DNA from: Actinomycetota bacterium
GTDB taxonomy: Bacteria > Actinomycetota > Geothermincolia > Geothermincolales > RBG-13-55-18
Assembly: GCA_016931915.1 (NCBI GenBank)
Contig: JAFGDU010000149.1
Span: 1 to 46,383, forward strand
Direction: 5' to 3'
Length of the DNA: 46,383 nucleotides
Each line of letters starts with the position of its first letter. Position 1 is the stretch's first letter. The notes under the pieces were generated by a model. The model saw nothing but the letters and a program-made list of their open reading frames with translations. It was not told the origin of the DNA and made no database searches. Below are positions 15,931-22,354 of this stretch, one piece after another. The position numbers were made by a program, and so were the translations under genes.

Positions 15931-15992
15931 ATTAAAAACCGCCTATTTGGTTTGGTTACTGGCCGGCCTGTAGAAAAAGGAGGAATGAGGGA

Positions 15993-16151
15993 ATGGACAA
16001 GTACGAATGCACCATCTGCGGCTATATCTACGACCCGGAAAAAGGAGATCCCGACGGTGGCATAGCGCCGGGAACCCCCTTCGAGGACATTCCGGACGAT
16101 TGGGTCTGCCCGCAGTGCGGCGCGGAAAAGGATATGTTCGAGAAACTGTAG
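15993..16151 (+). CDS. Rubredoxin
   Basis: This 52-residue protein is a complete rubredoxin, a one-iron electron carrier. The two iron-binding CxxC motifs are in [12 protein letters not shown] (Cys6, Cys9) and [11 protein letters not shown]. The middle contains [20 protein letters not shown], the standard rubredoxin core. It is too short for many gene finders. The ATG at 15993 follows AAGGAGG by ten bases. The flavodiiron protein gene starts nine bases after its stop codon, so it is probably the direct electron donor to that protein in oxygen or nitric oxide reduction. Confidence 0.95.
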   Translation: MDKYECTICGYIYDPEKGDPDGGIAPGTPFEDIPDDWVCPQCGAEKDMFEKL

Positions 16152-16160
16152 GAGGACCTC

Positions 16161-17345
16161 ATGCTGCCGGTGAAGATAAGCGAGGGAGTGCACTGGGTTG
16201 GGGTGCTAGATCCTCAACTACGCGTTTTCGATATCATCATGAAGGCGGACCATGGCACCACCTACAACGCCTACCTCATCACCGGTGGTGACAGGATCGC
16301 GGTGGTGGACACGGTCAAGGCTCCCTTCTACGAGGAATACATCGAGAACCTGCGTTCCCTGGTCGATCCCAAGGATATCGCCTATATAATCGTTGACCAT
16401 ACCGAACCCGATCATTCCGGGTCGCTGGCGAGGCTGCTGGAGGACGCCCCCGATGCCAGGGTGGTATGCGACCGCCAGTGCAAGAATTTCGTGCACAACA
16501 TACTCAATCGTGATGTCGACCCCATCCTGGTGAAGGACGGCGACACCCTGGATCTGGGAAAGGGAGTCGAGCTCTCCTTCGTCCACGCGCCATTCCTGCA
16601 CTGGCCGGACACCATGTTCACCTACCTGGAGAAAGAAGGCATCCTCTTTCCCTGCGATTTCCTGGGGGCGCACTACTGCGACGACCGCCTTTTCGACGAT
16701 CTCATCGACGACTACCATTACGCTTTCGAGTATTACTACCTGGTGATCTTCCGCCCGTTCAAGAAATACGTGCTGGAGGCCATAGATAAGATAAAGAACC
16801 TAGACATCAAGGTCATCTGCCCCAGCCATGGTCCCATGTTGCGCGCGGATCCCTGGTCATGCGTGGAGAAATACCGGGAGTGGAGCTCGGTACCGGTTCC
16901 CGACGAACAGAAGACGCTGTTGGTCTTCTACGCCAGTGCCTATGGCAACACCGCCATGCTGGCCGAGAAGATAGCGGAGGGAGCCCGCGCCGAGGGGGCG
17001 AAGGCCCTGGTCATGGACGCGGCGGCAACCGAGCTGGGGGTGATGATCGACCGCATAGAGGCCGCGGACGGTATCGCGGTAGGATCGGCTACCATCAATG
17101 CAGACGCCGTTGAGCCGGTATGGTATCTCCTCTCCCACCTGGCGACTTTGAGTCTCAAGGGCAAGGTGGGTGCGGCTTTCGGCTCCTACGGCTGGAGCGG
17201 GGAGGCGCCGAAACTCATAGCCGAGCGGCTCAGGGGACTCAAGTTCAAGGTCGAGGAGGAGCCCTTCCGCGTCAACCTGGTGCCGACGGAGCAGGACCTG
17301 GCGGCGGCCGAGGAATACGGCAGGAATATCGCGGCATCGTTGTAG
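16161..17345 (+). CDS. Flavodiiron protein (FprA type)
   Basis: This 394-residue A-type flavoprotein reduces oxygen to water and/or nitric oxide to nitrous oxide in the cytoplasm. The N-terminal beta-lactamase-like domain (1-250) carries the diiron ligands: His80, Glu82 and Asp84 in DHTEPDHSG, His147 in APFLHWPD, Asp166 in FPCDFLGAH, and the histidine of ICPSHGP. The C-terminal flavodoxin domain (about 253-394) begins KTLLVFYASAYGNTAMLAEK, the FMN-binding loop. There is no fused rubredoxin or flavin reductase domain; the rubredoxin is the separate gene just upstream. The ATG follows GGAGGACCTC. A strong terminator ends the operon. Whether O2 or NO is preferred cannot be read from sequence. 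Confidence 0.95.
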   Translation: MLPVKISEGVHWVGVLDPQLRVFDIIMKADHGTTYNAYLITGGDRIAVVDTVKAPFYEEYIENLRSLVDPKDIAYIIVDHTEPDHSGSLARLLEDAPDARVVCDRQCKNFVHNILNRDVDPILVKDGDTLDLGKGVELSFVHAPFLHWPDTMFTYLEKEGILFPCDFLGAHYCDDRLFDDLIDDYHYAFEYYYLVIFRPFKKYVLEAIDKIKNLDIKVICPSHGPMLRADPWSCVEKYREWSSVPVPDEQKTLLVFYASAYGNTAMLAEKIAEGARAEGAKALVMDAAATELGVMIDRIEAADGIAVGSATINADAVEPVWYLLSHLATLSLKGKVGAAFGSYGWSGEAPKLIAERLRGLKFKVEEEPFRVNLVPTEQDLAAAEEYGRNIAASL

Positions 17346-17357
17346 ACGGCAATATTG

Positions 17358-17387
17358 AACGGGGTCGGGAAGCATCCCGGCCCCGTT
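17358..17387 (+). terminator. Rho-independent terminator of the rubredoxin-flavodiiron operon
   Basis: A 13-bp stem (AACGGGGTCGGGA with TCCCGGCCCCGTT, one G-U pair) with an AGCA loop lies 12 bases after the stop codon. A short TTTGT tail follows. Confidence 0.85.
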
Positions 17388-17417
17388 TGTATGTGGCGTA
17401 TTGCATCCGGCGTTGGT

Positions 17418-17525
17418 CTCAGGTAACGGGGAATGGGGTCAGGCCTTGGCATTTCGCCGCGGATCTTGGCGGGAGTAAGGGGCGCAAGAAAAGCGAAACG
17501 CAAGACCTGACCCCACCCTACGGGG
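17418..17525. repeat. Dispersed inverted-repeat element, family A (copy 1)
   Basis: This ~108-bp element has arms GGGGTCAGGCCTTG on the left and CAAGACCTGACCCC on the right. Flanking sequence (CTCAGGTAA at one end, CACCCTACGGGG at the other) is shared with the inverted copy at 19583-19689. About 40 central bases differ between the copies. Confidence 0.75.
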
Positions 17526-17562
17526 AAAAGAACGGGACCCTGGTGGTTGGTTGGGGGTTGTC

Positions 17563-17886
17563 CTACTGTCCGTGCACTGAGCAGGTGGCGGTATTGCCCG
17601 AGAGTGAATAGGTACCCCCGGATGGGCAGGCGGGAACGCTCTGCAGATACCCCGGCACCAGCGCCTGGATCGAGGAAGGATAAGTCCCTTCCATGGCAAA
17701 GTACTCCTGCGCCGCGGCCGATATTATCTTGCGGTTTGCCGCACAGGCGGCGGCATTAGCCTGCTCGATGTCTCCCCCTTTGTTCACCTCCACGCTGCCT
17801 GCGTCAGAGTCGGTATTGCTGCCGCAGCCCACGAAGACAACGGCAAGCATCATCAGGAGAAGGGATAACACCATTACACGTTTCAT
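17563..17886 (-). CDS. Lipoprotein with pseudopilin-like C-terminal domain
   Basis: This 107-residue protein has a lipoprotein signal (MKRVMVLSLLLMMLAVVFVG then Cys21) followed by a short polar linker. The C-terminal half, roughly 43-107, resembles the globular end of competence or general-secretion pseudopilins. It has ANAAACAANRKIISAAAQEY and then EGTYPSSIQALVPGYLQSVP, ACPSGGTYSLSGNTATCSVH with a likely disulfide. The pilin-type leader with Gly/Phe-Thr-Leu-Ile-Glu is absent; the lipobox replaces it. So it is probably surface-anchored by lipid rather than assembled into a pilus, which is inference. The ATG at 17886 has AAGGAG upstream; the longer open frame has no such site. The nearest pilus-type gene is the ATPase at 9769. 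Confidence 0.75.
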   Translation of the reverse strand: MKRVMVLSLLLMMLAVVFVGCGSNTDSDAGSVEVNKGGDIEQANAAACAANRKIISAAAQEYFAMEGTYPSSIQALVPGYLQSVPACPSGGTYSLSGNTATCSVHGQ

Positions 17887-18014
17887 GCCGGACTCCTTTA
17901 TTCTATCCCAGCACTGCTTGCTATTTATTATCGGTAGCACGCCTGACCGTATTAAATCATCGCCAGCGACCGATCATGACTTAGCGTTGGCCTTGGGGGG
18001 TAAGAGAGGTGAGA

Positions 18015-18329
18015 TCAGAATTCGCCCGTATCCATGTCGCGGATGGCGCGGATGACCATCTTCTTGGCGATGTGATTAATGATAGTGGGCGGGTTTTCCA
18101 GTATGGCTGTACGCCAGGTTTCCAGGGGACGGTCCGCTTCCTTGAAGGCCTCGTAGAGCGTGTCCTGGAGTTGGGCGATATTGGGCTCTATGTATATGTC
18201 GTAGATCTGTTTCTGGGAACCGGATAGATCATCCAGGTCCTTTTCAAGAACGTCGCGGAATTCCTGTTTGATCCGCTTGCCGCGGTTCCTGACATAATAG
18301 TTGTTCAGTTCCGCAAGAAAATCTACCAT
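18015..18329 (-). CDS. Small helical protein of unknown function
   Basis: I do not recognise a family for this 104-residue protein. It is highly charged and predicted mostly helical, with no signal peptide, membrane segment or cysteine. The N-terminus reads MVDFLAELNNYYVRNRGKRI and the middle DLSGSQKQIYDIYIEPNIAQ. The ATG at 18329 has AAGGAAG ten bases upstream. It is transcribed away from the Fe-S protein gene and shares a 157-base divergent spacer with it. The codon usage looks like its neighbours, so it is probably a real gene. Confidence 0.55.
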   Translation of the reverse strand: MVDFLAELNNYYVRNRGKRIKQEFRDVLEKDLDDLSGSQKQIYDIYIEPNIAQLQDTLYEAFKEADRPLETWRTAILENPPTIINHIAKKMVIRAIRDMDTGEF

Positions 18330-18372
18330 AGGGCTTGACTTCCTTTTACTGCCATCCCCATTTCCTTTCGTT

Positions 18373-18427
18373 ATATCATATAGACTTCCGGCCTAAAATC
18401 AAACGGCCCGGCGACTCCATATGATAT
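18373..18427. promoter_or_regulatory. Inverted repeat in a divergent promoter region
   Basis: ATATCATAT (18373-18381) and ATATGATAT (18419-18427) are exact inverted copies whose centres are 46 bp apart. They lie between the divergent genes at 18329 and 18487 in an AT-rich patch. A regulator-binding role is only a suggestion. Confidence 0.35.
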
Positions 18428-18486
18428 TATGCAGCCAGTATTTGAAATCGGATGGTGCACACGCTTGCTTTAGCAGGGAGGTCGTG

Positions 18487-19554
18487 ATGGATGACGTATA
18501 CATGGGTCTTATGAAGCGCCTGGACGACTTTCCGGCGGGGGCTCCGGAGTCGGAGAATCTCCTCAATATACTTAAAATCATCTTCGACGAGAAAGAGGCG
18601 GAGCTGGCCATCGACCTTCCGGCAGGTCTCGAGGAGCTCGGCTCCATAGCGGTGAGGACGGGACGCGACCAGGATGAGCTCTACGGGCTTCTCGAGGGCA
18701 TGGCCGATAAAGGCCTGGTATTGTCCAGGGAAAAGCAGGGAAAGAGATACTATAACCTTCTGCCCCTCGTACCCGGAATTTTCGAGATGCAGTTCATGAA
18801 GGGGGAGACCACGCCGCAGAAAAGGAAGATCGCCGAGCTCTTCGACGCTTACTACTACGAGGGTTGGGGTGAGACCAGCTGGACAGCGAACACGGCACTG
18901 GCACGGGTGATGATGGTCGAGGAGGAGATCCCGCGCAGCGAGGAGGTCCTCCCTTACGAAAAGGTCAGCGAATTCATCAAGGATTCCACCTTCATGGCTT
19001 TGACCACGTGCTTCTGCCGCCACGAGGCGGAGCTGCTGGGGAAGTCGTGCGGGGCCCCCAAGGACGTATGCATGTGTTTCGGCCCCTTCGCCGAGTTCCT
19101 GGTGGAGCGGGGTTTCGCAAAGGAGGCCTCGAAGGAGGAGATGCTCGATGCGCTACGGCGTGCCGAGGAAGCGGGCCTGGTACACATAACCGACAACATC
19201 CAGGAGAAGATCAATTTCATCTGCAACTGCTGCGGCTGCTGCTGCGGCTTCCTGGGCACGATGACCAGGCTGAACATAGCGGGAGCGGTGGCGGCATCGC
19301 GCTACAAGGCCGTGGTGGACGAGGAGCTCTGCAACGGCTGCGAGACCTGCGTGGAAGTATGCCAGATGAAGGCCATCACCGTGGAGGACGACCTGGCCAT
19401 AATAGACGAGGTCAAGTGCATCGGCTGCGGCCTGTGCGTCTCCCACTGCCCCTCCGAGGCCGTGTCCGTCATGGCACGCGAGGATTGGCGGGAGCCGGCT
19501 GCGAACATCGTCGAGCTGGGCGTTGCCTACCTCAAGGACCGCGGCAAACTCTAG
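18487..19554 (+). CDS. Cysteine-rich Fe-S protein with two C-terminal 4Fe-4S clusters
   Basis: This 355-residue protein combines a helical N-terminal part (about 1-140, possibly winged-helix: GLEELGSIAVRTGRDQDELY) with a large set of cysteines. There are CFCRH and CGAPKDVCMCFG near the middle, then the dense cluster CNCCGCCCGFLG. Two ferredoxin motifs follow, CNGCETCVEVCQ and CIGCGLCVSHCP. The last two should hold two 4Fe-4S clusters; the earlier cysteines could hold another cluster. Homologous proteins occur in anaerobes, but no reaction is established to my knowledge. The frame opens at 18421, but the ATG at 18487 has GGGAGG five bases upstream and is preferred. The neighbouring family A repeat begins 28 bases after the stop codon. 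Confidence 0.78.
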   Translation: MDDVYMGLMKRLDDFPAGAPESENLLNILKIIFDEKEAELAIDLPAGLEELGSIAVRTGRDQDELYGLLEGMADKGLVLSREKQGKRYYNLLPLVPGIFEMQFMKGETTPQKRKIAELFDAYYYEGWGETSWTANTALARVMMVEEEIPRSEEVLPYEKVSEFIKDSTFMALTTCFCRHEAELLGKSCGAPKDVCMCFGPFAEFLVERGFAKEASKEEMLDALRRAEEAGLVHITDNIQEKINFICNCCGCCCGFLGTMTRLNIAGAVAASRYKAVVDEELCNGCETCVEVCQMKAITVEDDLAIIDEVKCIGCGLCVSHCPSEAVSVMAREDWREPAANIVELGVAYLKDRGKL

Positions 19555-19582
19555 GTGATCTACGACCGCGGCTCGCTCTATG

Positions 19583-19689
19583 CCCCGCAGGGTGGGGTAA
19601 GGTCTTGCGTTCGGCATGTTTAGCGTTTTGGATATCGTGTAACCTGTCAGCAGAATGCCAAGGCCTGAACCCATTTCCCATTACCTGAG
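19583..19689. repeat. Dispersed inverted-repeat element, family A (copy 2, inverted)
   Basis: This is the reverse-complement relative of 17418-17525. Its ends (CCCCGCAGGGTGGGGTAAGG and CCAAGGCCTGAACCCA) match that copy with few changes, while about 40 central bases differ. It runs up to the 5' end of the SDR gene and contains that frame's earliest ATG. Confidence 0.72.
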
Positions 19690-19714
19690 AATGGCAATGA
19701 AAGCAGGGAGACAA

Positions 19715-20584
19715 ATGATTTGCAAGCACGTCGATACCGTCGCCATCACCGGGGCAGCCTCGGGGCTGGGCAGGGCCTTCGCCCAGGCCTGGGCCGCAAG
19801 CGGGTCCCGCGTCGGCATCATGGATATCGATATGGAGGGAGCCGGGGAGACCCTGCGCCTTGTCGAGAAAGCGGGAACCTCGGGCAAGGTACTCCGCTGC
19901 GACGTGAGGAACTGCGATGAGGTAGAGGCGGCAGCGGACCATCTCTTCGACCTCTGGGGTGGCGTGGACGTACTGGTGAACAACGCCGGCGTCGGCGGGG
20001 GAGGTGCGGTCGGAGAGATACCGCTGCGGGATTGGGAGACGGTCATAGGGATAGACCTGTGGGGTGTGATCAACGGCTGCCAGGCGTTCATACCGCGTAT
20101 GAAAGAGAGGGGCGGCGGGCATATCGTGAACGTCTCCTCCCTGGCCGGACTCATATCGGCGCCGAGGTTCGCCCCCTACAACGCGTCCAAGGCGGCCGTC
20201 GTAGCCCTCACCCAGACCCTGAAGACGGAGCTGGCTTCCTCGCGTATCGGAGTCACCGTGGTCTGCCCCCCGGTGGTGAAGACGGATATCCTCGAGAACA
20301 CCCTTCGCATGGCGGGAGAGATAGACTACGATATCGCCGGCGAGATGGAGCTGCTGAAGATGGCGATGGGAGCCTCCAGGATAACCCCCGAGGACATCGC
20401 CGCGATGACGCTAAAGGCCGTGGAGAGGAACCGCCTCTACGTCATCCCCGGCCTGCCTCTGCGCCTGAGCTGGCTTTCTGCCCGGCTGGCGCCCTCCCTT
20501 TTCTACGGGGTTTCGGCTCTCCTCGCCGCGCGAGGCCTGCATGAGCCTGTCTACAGGTTCCTGGCGAGAAGGGGTTGGATGTGA
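19715..20584 (+). CDS. Short-chain dehydrogenase/reductase (SDR)
   Basis: This 289-residue NAD(P)-dependent oxidoreductase has the classical SDR fold. The cofactor loop is TGAASGLGRAF, followed by an aspartate at the end of strand 2 (GIMDIDMEG), which usually favours NAD over NADP. NNAGVGGGG and the catalytic Ser and Tyr-x-x-x-Lys (NVSSLAGL, then YNASKAAV) are present. The C-terminal ~60 residues are hydrophobic (PLRLSWLSARLAPSLFYGVS), suggesting membrane association. The substrate is unknown. The open frame starts at 19655 inside the repeat, but the ATG at 19715 has AGGGAG four bases upstream and the usual SDR N-terminal spacing. It has no clear operon partner. Confidence 0.88.
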   Translation: MICKHVDTVAITGAASGLGRAFAQAWAASGSRVGIMDIDMEGAGETLRLVEKAGTSGKVLRCDVRNCDEVEAAADHLFDLWGGVDVLVNNAGVGGGGAVGEIPLRDWETVIGIDLWGVINGCQAFIPRMKERGGGHIVNVSSLAGLISAPRFAPYNASKAAVVALTQTLKTELASSRIGVTVVCPPVVKTDILENTLRMAGEIDYDIAGEMELLKMAMGASRITPEDIAAMTLKAVERNRLYVIPGLPLRLSWLSARLAPSLFYGVSALLAARGLHEPVYRFLARRGWM

Positions 20585-20609
20585 GCCGGCTCCGGACCCG
20601 TTGTCCGTA

Positions 20610-20891
20610 TCAACGATCGCACGTAGATGGTGGTCTTGAAATGGCCGTAACCCCTTCTATCAAGGCCTGTTTCCTCGCGCGGCTCCACTGCTTTATCTCG
20701 TATTCGCGCTTTGCGGCCAGGCTCTTATCCTCGCAGCTCTCGTAATATACGAGCTCGACCGGGCGCCTTCCCGAGGTGTATTTGGCCGCCCTTCCCCTGT
20801 TGTGCTCCTGCAGGCGCCTGGCGACATCGCGTGCATACCCGGTGTAAAAGGTACCGTCGGAGCAGCGCAGGATGTAGACGTAGTAAGTCAA
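20610..20891 (-). CDS. GIY-YIG domain protein (UPF0213/YhbQ-type)
   Basis: This ~93-residue single-domain GIY-YIG protein has the family pattern: YYVYILRCSDGTFYTGYA at the start, then DVARRLQEHN, and YTSGRRPVELVYYE. The last part reads KSLAAKREYEIKQWSRARKQ. These supply the tyrosines, arginine and glutamate of the nuclease site. The open frame continues upstream through the tRNA gene, so a start near the domain is needed. The TTG at 20891 has GAGGTG five bases upstream and gives a normal family length. Its cellular role is unclear; some relatives act on DNA. It is convergent with the SDR gene. Confidence 0.8.
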   Translation of the reverse strand: MTYYVYILRCSDGTFYTGYARDVARRLQEHNRGRAAKYTSGRRPVELVYYESCEDKSLAAKREYEIKQWSRARKQALIEGVTAISRPPSTCDR

Positions 20892-21004
20892 ATCGACACC
20901 TCGGTGCAAATCTATCTGAAGCTCAAGCCCCCCGTAATCCGCCGGACATCGCCGTACTGTTATGAGCGAGCCCGGGAAGGCTATGCATTCCCGGGCGAGG
21001 CTGT

Positions 21005-21079
21005 TGGTGGAGCCGATGGGATTTGAACCCACGACCTCTGCCGTGCGAAGGCAGCGCTCTCCCACTGAGCTACGGCCCC
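21005..21079 (-). tRNA. tRNA-Ala (anticodon CGC)
   Basis: On the minus strand the acceptor GGGGCCG pairs with CGGCTCC, followed by A and an encoded CCA end. The D arm reads GCTCAGTGGGAGAGC. The anticodon stem CTGCC/GGCAG encloses the loop TTCGCAC, giving anticodon CGC (alanine, codon GCG). The T arm contains GTTCAAATC. The length is 75 nt with CCA. Confidence 0.95.
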
Positions 21080-21251
21080 ATGATCGCAGAGTTATTCTAT
21101 CAAACTCATATATAGCCTTCCATAAACGCAACCGCACGCAGCGGGACTACGTCATATCATTGAAGGACTTGCAGCATGGATATATCCTAGGTCCTGGAAG
21201 ATAGTTGTAGATAGCAGGTACATAAAGCCAGCCTGCAGGACGAAGGAAGGT

Positions 21252-22076
21252 ATGAAGAGATACGGGTATTGGATCTGCGCGGCCCTCGCCGTATTGCTGG
21301 TGTTTACGGCGATGGCTTTTTCATCGTGCGGCGATGCGGAGACCACGGGTCCCCGGGATGCAACAGAGAGCAGCGGCGAGGACGCGCTCTCGGGCGATTT
21401 CTCCTTCCTGGTATGCGGAGACCCCCACGGCCGCACCGATCTTCTGGAGGAGATAGTAGCCCAGGCCGGGGAGGGAGAGTTCCTGGTGGTCGTGGGCGAC
21501 ATCACCACCGGCAAGGGCCTGCAGGAGATGCAGGGGATGAAGGATTACCTGGACGGAACGGGCATCGAGTATTACACCGTCCCGGGAGACAACGACATGC
21601 CCGGAGGAGACAGCTCAACCTACGAGGCGGTATTCGGGCCTGATCACTATGCAGTGGATTCACGCGGTGCTCACCTCGTGTTCCTGAACGATGCCGTGCA
21701 GGGTGTGGGATGTTCGGACGAGGAGCTGGCCTGGCTGCAGGAGGACCTGGCAGCGGTGGAGGAAGGGCGGCTCATCCTGGCCTTCGCCCACGTGCCTCCG
21801 GGAGCGCCGGTGGATATGGGCAAGAGCGGTTTCGTGGAGGAGGAGACGGAGAGCAACCGCACCATGCTGGACATGCTGGGAGAGGCGGGAGCGCCGGTGA
21901 TCTACTGCGGCCACCTGCATGCCTACATGCTATACAGCTCCGGACCGCCCCGCGTGGTGGTGACCGGGGGCGCCGGAGGAAATCCCCATCTCTCCGAACA
22001 GTCGGGGGGATACCACCACTTCCTGCGCGTCACCGTCACCGGCGGCGAGGTCAGCGAGGAGATCATCCGCCTCTAA
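21252..22076 (+). CDS. Metallophosphoesterase (calcineurin-like) lipoprotein
   Basis: This 274-residue protein has an N-terminal hydrophobic signal with a probable lipobox (VFTAMAFSSC, lipid Cys about residue 26). A calcineurin-like phosphoesterase domain follows from about 48. Metal-binding motifs are visible: GDPHG (Asp-x-His), VGDITTG (Gly-Asp), GDNDMPGG in place of the usual GNHD, FAHVPP and YCGHLHAY. The Gly-Asp-Asn-Asp form keeps Asn-Asp rather than Asn-His-Asp, so one usual histidine is missing. It is probably an extracytoplasmic phosphatase or phosphodiesterase, substrate unknown. The ATG at 21252 follows AAGGAAGG. A family B repeat begins ten bases after the stop codon. Confidence 0.82.
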   Translation: MKRYGYWICAALAVLLVFTAMAFSSCGDAETTGPRDATESSGEDALSGDFSFLVCGDPHGRTDLLEEIVAQAGEGEFLVVVGDITTGKGLQEMQGMKDYLDGTGIEYYTVPGDNDMPGGDSSTYEAVFGPDHYAVDSRGAHLVFLNDAVQGVGCSDEELAWLQEDLAAVEEGRLILAFAHVPPGAPVDMGKSGFVEEETESNRTMLDMLGEAGAPVIYCGHLHAYMLYSSGPPRVVVTGGAGGNPHLSEQSGGYHHFLRVTVTGGEVSEEIIRL

Positions 22077-22085
22077 AAGTCTCCA

Positions 22086-22137
22086 GGGTTCAGCCCTCCA
22101 TTTTCAACGTCGAGGGTCAGGCCTCAATGCCGGGGGC
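22086..22137. repeat. Dispersed repeat, family B (partial copy)
   Basis: About 50 bases, from GGGTTCAGCCCTCCATTTTC onward, are almost identical to 31995-32046 and to the inverted end of 44482-44800. The opposite arm is missing here. It starts ten bases after a stop codon. Confidence 0.7.
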
Positions 22138-22228
22138 CAGCGTGCCGACGTGGAAAAACCTGCAAGACAACCCCCTATGATCGCCGCGACTCAAGCTTAA
22201 ACCCACTTGTGAACGTTTCCGCCGCATG

Positions 22229-22280
22229 TGTATTTATACATGGGTATATGTCATTACTAAGTCACCGATTTGGGTATAAT
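22229..22280 (+). promoter_or_regulatory. Candidate promoter and palindrome upstream of the giant surface protein gene
   Basis: A perfect TATAAT -10 hexamer lies at 22275-22280, 74 bases before the ATG. No good -35 match is seen. A palindrome TGTATTTATACA at 22229-22240 could be an operator. The region is AT-rich in a GC-rich setting. Confidence 0.45.
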
Positions 22281-22354
22281 ATCCCTCATATGGAAGCAGA
22301 AAAACGTCGCAGACAAGGCCGCGTATTCCGCACGGGAAGCGAGAAGGGGGAGAG

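Noticed and set aside
19655..19714. Upstream start giving a longer SDR protein
   Set aside because: It would place the N-terminus inside the family A repeat; the ATG at 19715 has AGGGAG and a normal SDR N-terminus.
20962..21204. An open frame with the product motif VEPMGFEPTTSAVRR
   Set aside because: This well-known false frame is the antisense translation of the tRNA gene at 21005-21079.
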